Below are positions 55,423 through 64,000 of a DNA stretch of 64,000 bases, piece after piece. The number at the start of each line of letters is the position of its first letter. The first letter of the stretch is position 1. A program made the position numbers and the translations under genes. The stretch comes from Paracoccaceae bacterium (lineage in GTDB: Bacteria > Pseudomonadota > Alphaproteobacteria > Rhodobacterales > Rhodobacteraceae), in the NCBI GenBank assembly GCA_014872815.1, contig WKFK01000005.1, positions 124,001-188,000 on the forward strand, read 5' to 3'. A model generated the notes under the pieces. The model ran no database searches. It was not told where the DNA came from and saw nothing but the letters and a program-made list of their open reading frames with translations.

Positions 55423-56960
55423 TCCGCATCTCCGGTCACAGCGCCGGGCAACGTGACAGAACCGGCCAACGCGCCACTCGCGACCAGCGCACTGGCTGCC
55501 TCAATACTGGGCGCCATGTAGCGATCTTCAACAACTGTCGGCACCTCATCACGCAGCACATTCATCGCGGCACAAAGCGGCGCGCTTGTTTTAAGCGGAG
55601 CCCGGAATTCGATCCCCTGCGCCCCACACATCGCCTCTACACCAAGAATGACATTGAGGTTCTTGTTCATGCGTTCCAGCCGTCGTGCGGCATGGGCTGC
55701 CATGCTGACATGGTCTTCCTGATTGGCCGAGGTGGGCGTGCTGTCCGTGGTGCACGGATTGGCGAGATGTTTGTTCTCACTCATTAGCGCCGCGGTTGTC
55801 ACCTCGGCAATCATGAGACCTGAGTTGATGCCGGGCTCGGGAGTGAGAAACGGCGGCAAATCGCAGGACAACGTGGGATCCACCATCAAGGCGATGCGCC
55901 GCTGCGCGATGGCGCCAATCTCTGACACGGCCACGGCAATTTGGTCAGCAGCAAAACCGACAGGTTCCGCATGAAAGTTCCCGCCTGACACAATCAGATT
56001 GTCATCCACCAGCACCAGCGGGTTGTCCGTCACAGCATTGGCCTCAATCTCCAAAGTCCGCCCGGCAAAATGTAGCAAATCTATCGCGGCGCCGGTCACT
56101 TGCGGCTGGCAACGAATGCAATACGGATCCTGAACCCGCGTATCCTCATCCCGATGGCTTTCACGGATCTCTGACCCCTGCATCAAGGCGCGTTGCGCAC
56201 GAGCCACCGCAATCTGGCCCGCATGACCACGCAACGTATGGATTGCATCCTGAAGCGGCGCAGTAGACCCCATGATGGCATCCGTAGACATCGCCCCTGT
56301 CAAAACAGAGGTCGCAGCATTGCGCCACGCGCCCCAAAGCCCGACAAGTGCACAGGCGGTCGAGAATTGCGTGCCATTGATCAGGGCAAGCCCCTCTTTG
56401 GCGCCCAGGATGATCGGTGTGACGCCGACCTTGGCCAGCGCCTCGCGCGCTGGCATGCGAACACCCTGCAGCATTGCCTCCCCCTCGCCGATCATGGCCG
56501 CAGCCATATGGGCCAGAGGTGCCAAATCCCCAGACGCCCCAACCGACCCCTGGCTCGGAATGACCGGCAGGACACCCTTTGCAAGCATGTCTTGGAGGAT
56601 CGTGATCGTGCTCACGGCAACGCCAGACGCACCGCGCCCCAACGACAAAAGCTTGAGAACCATCATCAATCTGGTCGTGGCTGCATCCAGTGGCTCACCC
56701 ACGCCGCAACAATGCGACAGGATCAGATTGCGCTGTAAGGCGGCAACATCTCGGGCCGCGATTTTCACGCTGGCCAATTTTCCAAACCCAGTGTTGACGC
56801 CATAGATCGCGGCCTCACCGGCCGCTGCTTTCGCAACCGCAGCATGGGCCTTGGCAACCCCGTCATGACAGGCCGGATCCAATGTGACGGCTGCCCCCAT
56901 GGCCCAAATGTCGCGCAATTGCGAGAGGCTGACAGCGCCCGGAGTGAGAATAGTGGTCAT
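55419..56960 (-). CDS. hutH: Histidine ammonia-lyase
   Basis: A 513-residue lyase that removes ammonia from histidine to give urocanate. The tripeptide Ala142-Ser143-Gly144 in [15 protein letters not shown] self-cyclises to the MIO cofactor. The YGVNTGFG motif near residue 53 and the NQEDHVSM region near 410 are also present. Its start overlaps the hutI stop by 4 bases, and hutG follows with the same overlap. Confidence 0.97.
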   Translation of the reverse strand: MTTILTPGAVSLSQLRDIWAMGAAVTLDPACHDGVAKAHAAVAKAAAGEAAIYGVNTGFGKLASVKIAARDVAALQRNLILSHCCGVGEPLDAATTRLMMVLKLLSLGRGASGVAVSTITILQDMLAKGVLPVIPSQGSVGASGDLAPLAHMAAAMIGEGEAMLQGVRMPAREALAKVGVTPIILGAKEGLALINGTQFSTACALVGLWGAWRNAATSVLTGAMSTDAIMGSTAPLQDAIHTLRGHAGQIAVARAQRALMQGSEIRESHRDEDTRVQDPYCIRCQPQVTGAAIDLLHFAGRTLEIEANAVTDNPLVLVDDNLIVSGGNFHAEPVGFAADQIAVAVSEIGAIAQRRIALMVDPTLSCDLPPFLTPEPGINSGLMIAEVTTAALMSENKHLANPCTTDSTPTSANQEDHVSMAAHAARRLERMNKNLNVILGVEAMCGAQGIEFRAPLKTSAPLCAAMNVLRDEVPTVVEDRYMAPSIEAASALVASGALAGSVTLPGAVTGDAE

Positions 56961-58150
56961 AGCGCGCCTCCAAAAATTCGCGTGTGCAGAGGGTTAAAAC
57001 CAATCCGGTAAGAAAGCTCGGCAGGGTGATCGACGTCCCAAACGCACAGATCCGCTCGATGGCCTGGCACGATACGGCCGCGGCGCGCCAACCCAAGCGC
57101 GCGCGCCGCATGGGCCGTCATTCCCAAGAGCGCCTCAAGGGGCGTCATGCGAAACAACGTGCAGGCCATGTTCATCGTCAACAAAGGCGACGTCAGAGGC
57201 GAAGACCCCGGGTTGCAGTCCGTCGCCAAAGCAATGGGAACCCCGTGATCTCTAAACGCTTGGATCGGCGGGATTTGGGTTTCCCTCAACGTGTAAAAAG
57301 CCCCAGGCAGAACGGTCGCAACCGTGCCAGAACGTGCCATAGCTTTGGCATCTGCGTGGGTGGCATATTCGACATGGTCTGCACTCAGCGCCCCAAATTC
57401 GGCCGCCAACTGCGCCCCGCCGATATTTGAAAGCTGTTCCGCATGCAGCTTTACCGGCAGGCCCAAGCGAACCGCTTCTTCAAACACGCGCCTGATTTGC
57501 GCCGTGTCAAAAGCGATCCCTTCACAGAACCCATCCACAGCATCCACCAATCCCTCCGCATGCGCCGCGCGCAACGTCGGCAAGCAAACCTGATCGATGT
57601 AGGCATCCGGCGCATCTTTAAATTCGGGTGGAACAGCATGCGCCCCCAGGAAACTGGTGCGCACTTCAACGGATCGCTCCTCAGCAATCCGGCGCGCAAC
57701 ACGCAACATTTTCAGTTCTGTCTCTGTGTCCAGTCCATAGCCCGACTTCACTTCGACGACGGTCACGCCCTCAGACATAAGCGCGTCCACTCTGCGCAAG
57801 GCATCCTGCAACAAAGCGTTTTCACCGGCGTCTCGCGTGGCCTCAACAGTTGACACAATGCCGCCACCCGCGCGCGCAACCTCTTCGTAGCTGGCCCCGT
57901 TCAGGCGCAATTCAAATTCAGCGGCGCGATTGCCGCCGAACACCACATGGGTGTGGCAATCAATCAGCGCAGGCGTGACCACCCGCCCCCCAAGATCCTG
58001 CTGCGCGCAGCCCCGGTATGCGGATGGGAGATCAGATTTGGCACCGACCCAGGCAATCTGCTCGCCCTTGAGCGCAACAGCACCGCGCTCAATCAAGCCG
58101 TAGCTTTGATTGTCCACAAGGGTCGCAATGCGTGCGTTGGTAAGAAGCAT
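56957..58150 (-). CDS. hutI: Imidazolonepropionase
   Basis: A 397-residue amidohydrolase that opens the imidazolone ring to N-formimino-L-glutamate. Metal ligands are in [12 protein letters not shown] (about 75-86), with later histidines in KLHAEQLS and the terminal metal Asp in [12 protein letters not shown]. The frame extends 17 codons upstream, but the ATG at 58150 gives the family's start [11 protein letters not shown]. First gene of the leftward hut operon, divergent from hutF. Confidence 0.95.
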   Translation of the reverse strand: MLLTNARIATLVDNQSYGLIERGAVALKGEQIAWVGAKSDLPSAYRGCAQQDLGGRVVTPALIDCHTHVVFGGNRAAEFELRLNGASYEEVARAGGGIVSTVEATRDAGENALLQDALRRVDALMSEGVTVVEVKSGYGLDTETELKMLRVARRIAEERSVEVRTSFLGAHAVPPEFKDAPDAYIDQVCLPTLRAAHAEGLVDAVDGFCEGIAFDTAQIRRVFEEAVRLGLPVKLHAEQLSNIGGAQLAAEFGALSADHVEYATHADAKAMARSGTVATVLPGAFYTLRETQIPPIQAFRDHGVPIALATDCNPGSSPLTSPLLTMNMACTLFRMTPLEALLGMTAHAARALGLARRGRIVPGHRADLCVWDVDHPAELSYRIGFNPLHTRIFGGAL

Positions 58151-58162
58151 CGGTAGGCTCAC

Positions 58163-58191
58163 TTGATTAGATATGCGTTTAATGCTTTTAT
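58163..58191 (+). promoter_or_regulatory. Candidate sigma-70 promoter for hutF
   Basis: TTGATT at 58163-58168 and TTTTAT at 58186-58191 are spaced by 17 bases and point towards hutF. The -10 part overlaps the left arm of the palindrome at 58188-58203, so a repressor bound there would block it. Based on motif match only. Confidence 0.3.
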
Positions 58192-58203
58192 GTCTGCACA
58201 TAA
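58188..58203. promoter_or_regulatory. Candidate HutC operator
   Basis: TTATGTCTGCACATAA is a perfect inverted repeat (TTATGT/ACATAA around 4 bases) in the 76-base gap between the divergent hutI and hutF starts. GntR/HutC repressors bind short palindromes of this type, and hutC is the second gene rightwards, so this is the best operator for both divergent operons. Confidence 0.65.
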
Positions 58204-58226
58204 TAATCTGTCAAGTGGAGTAAACC

Positions 58227-59591
58227 GTGCAGACAATTTGGGCAGAAACAGCGCTGTTACCGACCGGCTGGGCCTCACAGGTGCGCGTCGACATTGACGC
58301 AACAGGCCGAATCAAAATGGTCATGGCCGACGCGCCTGAAGCAGGCCTGCGTGTGCCAATGCTGCTTCCCGCTCCAGTCAATGCGCACAGCCATGCATTC
58401 CAACGCGCCATGGCTGGCTTAACCGAGCGCCGAGGCCCAAATCCCAAAGACAGCTTCTGGACATGGCGCCAACTCATGTTCCGGTTTCTTGACCGCCTAA
58501 CCCCCGAGCATATCGAGGCGATTACCGCACTGGTCCAAATGGAAATGCTGGAGGCCGGATATGGCGCCTCTGTTGAATTTCACTACCTGCACCACCAACC
58601 CGGCGGATTGCGCTACGACAACGTTGCAGAAACAGCCGACCGCGTCCTGTCGGCCTCCGATCAAACCGGAATTGGACTGTGCTTACTGCCCGTTCACTAC
58701 CAATACGGCGGATGCGATCAACGCGCCCTGACCGCAGGACAAATCCGTTTCTCAAGCACCTTTGACCAGTTTCACCATCTGGTGCAGGCCACGCGGGACA
58801 GCATGAAGGCCGCGCCAGAGGATTCAAATATCGGCGTCGCGCCACACTCCCTACGGGCCGTTGGGGCTGATCACCTCAAATCATACACGTCAGCCTTCGC
58901 AACCGGGCCAATCCACATGCATTTGGCCGAACAGCGCGCGGAGGTCGAAGAGGTGGCGGCGCATTGGCGGGCACGCCCTGTGACATGGACGCTGGACAAC
59001 CTCGATATCAATGATCGGTGGTGCCTGATCCACTGCACCCAAATGACGCCAGACGAAACCGTCAGACTGGCGCATTCAGGCGCCGTTGCCGGCCTGTGCC
59101 CCATCACGGAAAGCAGTTTGGGTGACGGCATATTTGACGCCATCCGTTGGTGCGACAGCGCGGGCGCATTTGCTATCGGCTCCGACAGCAACATTCGCAT
59201 CTCTCTGAGCGAGGAGCTCAGAACACTCGACTATTCCCAACGGCTGCGCGACGGCACCCGCGCGGCACTTGCGACCCAATCACAATCCACCGGACGCCGC
59301 ATGTTTGAGGAAATCTTAAAAGGCGGCGCTCAGGCTTCAGCGAGGCACACAGGCCGTATTGAAGCCGGATACTGGGCGGACATGCTCGCGCTGAACACCA
59401 ACTCGGAGTTCATGTGGGGCCGAGAGAAAGACGCCACACTTGATGCCTGGATCTTCACGGGTGACGACCGTTTGGTGACAGATGTTTGGTCCGCTGGACG
59501 TCATATGGTACAGGCCGGCGTACACACGCGTCGCACTGAAATTGTGGCGGCATATAAAGACACGATCGAAGACCTTAGAGACACGCTATGA
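58227..59591 (+). CDS. hutF: Formimidoylglutamate deiminase
   Basis: A 454-residue amidohydrolase that deiminates N-formimino-L-glutamate to N-formyl-L-glutamate, feeding HutG. Metal ligands lie in PVNAHSHAFQRAMAGL (about 50-60), with the family's MHLAEQRAEVEE and IGSDSNIRISLSEELR blocks further on. Translation starts at GTG with a GTGGAG ribosome-binding site. First of the rightward hutF-hutC pair; the stop overlaps the hutC start (ATGA). Confidence 0.94.
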   Translation: MQTIWAETALLPTGWASQVRVDIDATGRIKMVMADAPEAGLRVPMLLPAPVNAHSHAFQRAMAGLTERRGPNPKDSFWTWRQLMFRFLDRLTPEHIEAITALVQMEMLEAGYGASVEFHYLHHQPGGLRYDNVAETADRVLSASDQTGIGLCLLPVHYQYGGCDQRALTAGQIRFSSTFDQFHHLVQATRDSMKAAPEDSNIGVAPHSLRAVGADHLKSYTSAFATGPIHMHLAEQRAEVEEVAAHWRARPVTWTLDNLDINDRWCLIHCTQMTPDETVRLAHSGAVAGLCPITESSLGDGIFDAIRWCDSAGAFAIGSDSNIRISLSEELRTLDYSQRLRDGTRAALATQSQSTGRRMFEEILKGGAQASARHTGRIEAGYWADMLALNTNSEFMWGREKDATLDAWIFTGDDRLVTDVWSAGRHMVQAGVHTRRTEIVAAYKDTIEDLRDTL

Positions 59592-60289
59592 CCACACCAA
59601 AGTTTCGCAATTGGCAAAGCGTGCAAGAGGAAGTGCGCCGTCGAATCCACGCCCGCGAATGGCCTCCCGGGGAACTCATTCCAAACGAAGCGGACCTCGC
59701 TACGGAATTTGGCTGCGCCCGGGCAACCGTGAACCGCGCCCTGCGGTCTCTGGCAGACAGCGGCCTACTGGACCGTCGGCGCAAGGCCGGAACCCGCGTG
59801 GCTGCACAGCCTGTTGCAAAGGCCACGCTGGATATCGCCGTGATCCGCAATGAAGTGGAGGAGCGCGGGAGCAAATACGGATATCAGTTGATCGAACGGT
59901 CCGAATTGGTGCCACCCGTAGAAGTCAGCGGGGCGATGAAAACAGCAGCAACCGACACGCTCCTGCATGTGCGCGCCCTCCATCTTTCTGACGATGCCGC
60001 CTATGCCCTCGAAGATCGGTGGATCAACACAACGGTCGTCCCCAAAGCGCTCACCGAGAGTTTTGAAGAGGTCAACGCAAACGAATGGCTCATGGCACAT
60101 GCGCCCTATACGCATGGCGACATTGGGTTCTCGGCAGTGCAAGCCTCACCTGGCATGGCGGAAACGCTCAGAGTGGCAGAAAATAGCGCGCTGTTTGCAA
60201 TTGATCGCCTGACTTGGGACCATACGAACTCCGTCACCAAGGTGCGCCTGCTCTTCACGCCTGGGTATCAGTTGCGGACGAGTCTGTAG
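59588..60289 (+). CDS. hutC: Histidine utilisation repressor, GntR/HutC family
   Basis: A 233-residue GntR-type repressor: winged helix-turn-helix (about 8-70; IPNEADLATEFGCARATVNRALRSL) and a UTRA effector domain (about 90-230). HutC repressors leave DNA when urocanate binds, so it should control hutIHGU and hutFC from the palindrome at 58188-58203. It overlaps hutF by 4 bases and is the last gene of this unit. Confidence 0.93.
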   Translation: MTTPKFRNWQSVQEEVRRRIHAREWPPGELIPNEADLATEFGCARATVNRALRSLADSGLLDRRRKAGTRVAAQPVAKATLDIAVIRNEVEERGSKYGYQLIERSELVPPVEVSGAMKTAATDTLLHVRALHLSDDAAYALEDRWINTTVVPKALTESFEEVNANEWLMAHAPYTHGDIGFSAVQASPGMAETLRVAENSALFAIDRLTWDHTNSVTKVRLLFTPGYQLRTSL

Positions 60290-60846
60290 TCGCCCCACCC
60301 AACCGGGATCCCCCTGTTTACCCTGCCAGATCTACAGGTACCCAGAATCAAATCTGCTGCGAACAAGGCCAGCCTAGGCCCATGAAGCTCAGGCCCAGTG
60401 CCGCTGAAAATGCGGCGCATCACGTCGCAACTATGCTTTGAGGCATCCACAAAATCCCGCCAGAAAAGATCGCGCACAATCCGCCCGTGCTTGGCCGGAA
60501 ATCGAATTATTTCTGAGATAGGATAGTGGCGCTCTGGGGAGGATCTACCACATCAAGCAAAATCAAACACTTAACAACTTTTTAGTCACTAACAAAACGC
60601 AATAGGTATCAATCGTGTTCAAAGCCAAGGGGCGGAGACTCTTAGAAGCAGCAACAAACGATTGTTTGTGGATTTGGTTTTGGATGAAACACGCCCGATC
60701 CTTTAGAAACCGGTGCTATTCAGCCGTCGCGCGCATCTTCAAGCCTCCCCATTTTCGAAGCTGAGCACCTTTTCAGGTCAACGCGAAGAAACGCCTTTGA
60801 ACAACGTAGACAGAGTGCGTCTGATTTCCCAGATCCCAAGTTTGCC
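60290..60846. other. Non-coding stretch after hutC
   Basis: 557 bases without a recognisable gene. The short frames present have no ribosome-binding site or family match. Base composition turns AT-richer from about 60500, continuing into the hypothetical genes to the right. No inverted terminal repeats or transposase fragments were identified. Confidence 0.5.
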
Positions 60847-61608
60847 TCATTGGCATTCATCGTATCTGTAGTCACCATATTCGAGCCAGCCTTTTGAACC
60901 ATTACCAAAGACCAAGACCTCTGAACGGTCTTCCCCCAACAGAGCTACGATAAAGTCGGCGGGCGGTTTGGCGTTCCCAAAATAGCTGTAGGCCGTCATG
61001 GCTCTTGTCGTTGCTCCGTTAACTGTGATCAACGCATCCCATTCCGTGACAGGCTGATCGAGTATTTCAACGGATATTTCTCTCTTCACTCCGTCTCCGC
61101 CGCAATAGGTCGCGTCCTCCTTCGTTCTTGTGACGTTGGTAAAAGTTCCTTGGGCAGGACAGACTGCGCTCAACGATTTTATTGCACGCGCAGATCCAGA
61201 CAGATCAAATGTAGCGAAACTGATGTCTGACCCGATCTCGGAAAACTCAAGTTTTTGGCCCTGGGCCGTCTGTTCCCAAACAAATGCAAGGTCTTCGTTC
61301 GCCACAAACTCAATTTCGACCGGAAAATTGTCAGCCATCCGAATTGAGGAATTGACCGGCCCTAATTGAAAAACCGCAGCCGCTTGTCCAGCTTCGTTCA
61401 GGAAGCTCAAGCTCATCTCCTGAGTTTCTAAAATGCGCTGACTAATCTCAAAGTTTGGCGGCGCAAATCGAATTCGGTCACACTGCAACTCTATGCTTGC
61501 GATGTCATTTTGATAATAAGCCATGGGGGTTGGCTCAGAATTGAAGGCCCATTCTGCATGCAAAGCAGATGCAGTTAGCACACCAATGATTGCGGTTGTG
61601 AAACTCAT
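60847..61608 (-). CDS. Secreted hypothetical protein
   Basis: A 253-residue protein with a signal peptide (MSFTTAIIGVLTASALHA, cleavage about 18/19) and an otherwise beta-rich, polar sequence with four or more cysteines (CDRIRF, AVCPAQG, YCGGDG, DECQ) that could form disulfides in the periplasm. No family is recognised. The ATG at 61608 is preferred over a TTG three codons upstream. Codon use is less GC-rich than in the hut genes, suggesting a variable region. Confidence 0.65.
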   Translation of the reverse strand: MSFTTAIIGVLTASALHAEWAFNSEPTPMAYYQNDIASIELQCDRIRFAPPNFEISQRILETQEMSLSFLNEAGQAAAVFQLGPVNSSIRMADNFPVEIEFVANEDLAFVWEQTAQGQKLEFSEIGSDISFATFDLSGSARAIKSLSAVCPAQGTFTNVTRTKEDATYCGGDGVKREISVEILDQPVTEWDALITVNGATTRAMTAYSYFGNAKPPADFIVALLGEDRSEVLVFGNGSKGWLEYGDYRYDECQ

Positions 61609-61673
61609 TTGTATCAAAACATTTTCTCCACTTGCACGGCCACCAACGGCTTACTGTGTATGTTAAATTGGCT

Positions 61674-62189
61674 TTAGAATACTGGTTGTCCGTATGCGTT
61701 CTCTCCGTTTTCCGAAGGTCGCGTGAGCCACCATATCATCAGTATGGAGAGGATTAGCTGCAGTACTGAGACTGCAATAAGACCACTTAGGCCCAAAAAG
61801 GCGGCGGGTCCGCGCAACGCATCGGCATTTTCTACCCCCTGTTCCAAAACTGAGAAGGCGGCAACGCCACTAAGAAGCACTAACATGCTTGTCACGCTCA
61901 ACGCTAAAGGCAGCAAAAGGTACCAACCTGGCCGCCCCGTATCGTGTAATCTTCTCCACCCAGCGGCAAGCATGGGTAAGGCGACGCTCAATTGAAAGAG
62001 TGACGTTAAGACCTGACGACTTTCGCCTGTTGCAGGATCAACACCAAACAGAAAGCTGTCGAATATGGCTGTAACGATGCTCACCAAAACTACAAAAAGA
62101 ACGAACCACCAATACTCATCGCGCTGCGCTCTCCCGGAAAACGTAACGTAGTTTCCGAGGCATTTTTTGACAGCATCCATGAATCTCAT
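61674..62189 (-). CDS. DUF805 family membrane protein
   Basis: A 171-residue integral membrane protein. The DUF805 opening is clear: VTFSGRAQRDEYWWFVLFVVLVS, then AAGWRRLHDTGRPGWYLLLPL, with four hydrophobic helices. Function unknown; the family is often near membrane-stress genes. The ATG at 62189, behind a GGAG ribosome-binding site, is chosen over an upstream start. It lies 54 bases from the adhesin gene stop and 65 from the hypothetical gene, same strand. Confidence 0.85.
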   Translation of the reverse strand: MRFMDAVKKCLGNYVTFSGRAQRDEYWWFVLFVVLVSIVTAIFDSFLFGVDPATGESRQVLTSLFQLSVALPMLAAGWRRLHDTGRPGWYLLLPLALSVTSMLVLLSGVAAFSVLEQGVENADALRGPAAFLGLSGLIAVSVLQLILSILMIWWLTRPSENGENAYGQPVF

Positions 62190-62243
62190 GTCAAAACTCC
62201 TATTGTTTCCTATTGGCCTCAAAGCATCAGAAGACCACCCGAA

Positions 62244-64000
62244 CTATCCGTTTTGCGTATCGTCGGTATCATTAGTTATGTCGAAAATATCCGGGATATC
62301 TTGCAACGGATCCGGCACATCTCCGGCGCCGTCATCATCCACCGCGTCAACGTCGATCCCCTCCAAAACATCAGGATCCACTTCGGATGTTTCCTGGAAC
62401 GGCCCAGCAGTCGCATCTACGCCAACGGCATCAAGATAAGGATCAGCCTGTATCGGGTCAGATGCGCCTGCGCCAGGGTGCGTCTCATGAATGCCCACGG
62501 ACAATAGGTACGGATTTTCCGTTTCCGGCGCCAACACATCAGACTGCGCGTCTGAAGCGCCGGAGGCACCTTGATCATCCTCAAAAACGACGAAAACGCT
62601 CTCCACAACTGGTGAAATCGGTTCATCGTGCGACACAATTGGGCTGTCCACATGGTCAACGTGACCGTTCGCCAGTTGGGTAGTCACCGTTTGAATACCC
62701 ATTGCCGCATTCTGCGTCGTCACATCTGTCTGGAAACTTGGCTGTTGACTAAGGTGATGATCGGAAATCAGCGTAACATCGGGGTGCGACGGATCAATCG
62801 TGTAGCTGCCGTCCTGATTTTGCGACACGGGATGCCCTAAATGGTCCAGCAAACCCAACCCAGCAGCAAGGCGGCTGATCCGAATGCCTACAACACTGCT
62901 TCCGGCAACATGATCGGTCACGCGCACATCAAGATCATAGGCATAATGCGGCGGCGGTGACGGCGGGTTAGCTTGAAAGTACCGTGCGTCAAATCCTGGG
63001 GGGGGGCCGCCTTTTACCCATACCCCATCATTTGTCATAATGTTTTCGACGTCCTTGATCTCGGGAATATGCCGCCAGGAATGAGCCCCATGACGCGAAC
63101 TGTCGTAACTTCCAAGGATTAGCGTATCCCTGCCCTCCTTGCCTTCTATCTTCTCATGCGTTGTGCCGCGCAGATAAAACAGGTCGCTGCCCTTTTCCAT
63201 GTTGATTTCTTCGTCTCTCATATTGTCGAGGATGAAGATCCTATCGCCATGCTCACTGCCTTTGACCTCGTCATGGACATGTCGCACGACATGGCCGCCG
63301 TGATCGCGCTGCAACTGCTGCATCATCTGGTCGAGATGATGGTTATATCCGCCCTGGAAGGAATTGCCCGTACTCGAGCCCGAGCCAGACCCGGCAGCCG
63401 GGATCGTACGTCCATTGCCAATATCCACATGCACTGCCAGGTCTGGAGGCCGGTAGGTTTGTACGACGTCCAGAGTTGCAGTCGCGCTCGCCGTTGCGCC
63501 AGCTCTATCCTGAATCACAACTGTAATTGGAATGTTATCGTGATGCGCCCCGACCGCAGGTGTAAAGATCCATTGCCCTGCGCCATGCCGGGCAAAACTG
63601 CCGTAGCTCGGGTCAACCTGCACGCTATGGACACCGAGCGTGTCACCGGTGTCCACATCGGCGCCATGGACGGTTTGAACCAGCTCGCTTTCCGTAAAGG
63701 TACGGGGGGTATTCTGCGTAGTTTGTCCGAGATCCCCAGCCGAGGCCGTTGGAGCATCGTTGACAGGGGTGATGTTGATATGTGCACGCGCCGGATTGGA
63801 ATCCGTATGACCATCATTTGTGGTGAATCTGAAATAGGTATCGGTCCGATGCACATCCGTTGCAGGTTGGAAAACCAGATTACCAGCCTTCAGATCGGCG
63901 GCACTGACTTGTGTGTTCGCGGCGACCTGCACCCCGTTAAGCATCAAAACCCCCTGCGAGGCATATGGAACCTCAAGAACGGTGAGGTGATCCAAGGGGT
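62244..64000 (-). CDS. Large adhesin-like protein, C-terminal part (partial)
   Basis: The frame is open to the right window edge, so the N-terminus is missing; at least 584 residues are seen. Cadherin/tandem-95-like repeats appear first (VNDAPTASAGDLGQ; linkers of the VNDAP type). A histidine-rich middle part follows (HHLDQMMQQLQRDHGGH, VVRHVHDEV), then a stretch like degenerate RTX repeats (GSEHGDRIFILDNM, EGKEGRDTLILGSYD). The C-terminus is acidic (DVDAVDDDGAGD). It is probably a surface or secreted adhesin. Histidine clusters suggest metal binding. No translation start is visible in the window. Confidence 0.75.
   Translation of the reverse strand, partial: PLDHLTVLEVPYASQGVLMLNGVQVAANTQVSAADLKAGNLVFQPATDVHRTDTYFRFTTNDGHTDSNPARAHINITPVNDAPTASAGDLGQTTQNTPRTFTESELVQTVHGADVDTGDTLGVHSVQVDPSYGSFARHGAGQWIFTPAVGAHHDNIPITVVIQDRAGATASATATLDVVQTYRPPDLAVHVDIGNGRTIPAAGSGSGSSTGNSFQGGYNHHLDQMMQQLQRDHGGHVVRHVHDEVKGSEHGDRIFILDNMRDEEINMEKGSDLFYLRGTTHEKIEGKEGRDTLILGSYDSSRHGAHSWRHIPEIKDVENIMTNDGVWVKGGPPPGFDARYFQANPPSPPPHYAYDLDVRVTDHVAGSSVVGIRISRLAAGLGLLDHLGHPVSQNQDGSYTIDPSHPDVTLISDHHLSQQPSFQTDVTTQNAAMGIQTVTTQLANGHVDHVDSPIVSHDEPISPVVESVFVVFEDDQGASGASDAQSDVLAPETENPYLLSVGIHETHPGAGASDPIQADPYLDAVGVDATAGPFQETSEVDPDVLEGIDVDAVDDDGAGDVPDPLQDIPDIFDITNDTDDTQNG

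Overview
The window is a chromosomal stretch of an alphaproteobacterium, most likely of the Roseobacter group of Rhodobacteraceae. Several things point there: GatCA encoded without an adjacent GatB, a form II (AYRGAGR) CoxL-like protein standing alone, a DUF6280 protein, a PopZ-like protein beside pcm and tolC, RTX/Hint secreted proteins, the HutF/HutG route of histidine breakdown, and GC-rich third codon positions almost throughout. No insertion sequence, prophage or CRISPR array was seen. The DNA is densely coded with many 1-4 base start/stop overlaps.

Layout. Positions 1-9800 hold housekeeping genes: a glutathione transferase, a leftward ftsY-DMT transporter-yciB group, a lysoplasmalogenase, RNase P RNA (minus strand), a peptidoglycan amidase with a lipoprotein, gatC-gatA, a metallo-beta-lactamase-fold hydrolase and tadA. 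rluB (9789) starts the rightward side. Positions 10783-17397 form the most unusual locus: a 27-codon membrane peptide, an XpaC-like protein, a TelA-like protein, a DUF2927 lipoprotein, an SPFH protein with a C-terminal GYF-type domain, a four-helix membrane protein with different base composition, a double zinc-ribbon membrane-anchored protein and a nitroreductase, all rightward with overlaps or short gaps. I infer an envelope-stress or membrane-remodelling module whose joint function is undescribed as far as I know.

Positions 17405-34537 are metabolic and housekeeping genes: a DUF2235 hydrolase overlapping a molybdenum hydroxylase large subunit, an ornithine decarboxylase divergent from an Lrp regulator, valS, a crotonase, a HisC-like aminotransferase, a class V aminotransferase, an MsbA-type exporter, a TIGR04283 glycosyltransferase, ygfZ, a GNAT acetyltransferase and efp. 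The GNAT gene appears to take its ribosome-binding site from the efp terminator stem. Positions 34757-44595 hold the DUF6280 gene, a PopZ-like/tolC/pcm cluster, tRNA-Cys, an RTX-Hint exoprotein with an internal duplication, a hybrid histidine kinase and a small P-loop kinase.

Positions 44747-52814 concern phosphate and glycerophosphodiesters: a Na/Pi cotransporter, a GDPD phosphodiesterase co-transcribed with ugpBAEC (glycerol-3-phosphate uptake), and a divergent LysR regulator with a T-N11-A operator candidate. Positions 52967-60289 are a complete histidine utilisation locus: hutIHGU leftward, hutF-hutC rightward, and a perfect 16-base inverted repeat between them as the likely HutC operator. 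After a 557-base stretch without a recognisable gene, the window ends with a secreted hypothetical, a DUF805 membrane protein and the C-terminal part of a histidine-rich adhesin cut by the window edge.
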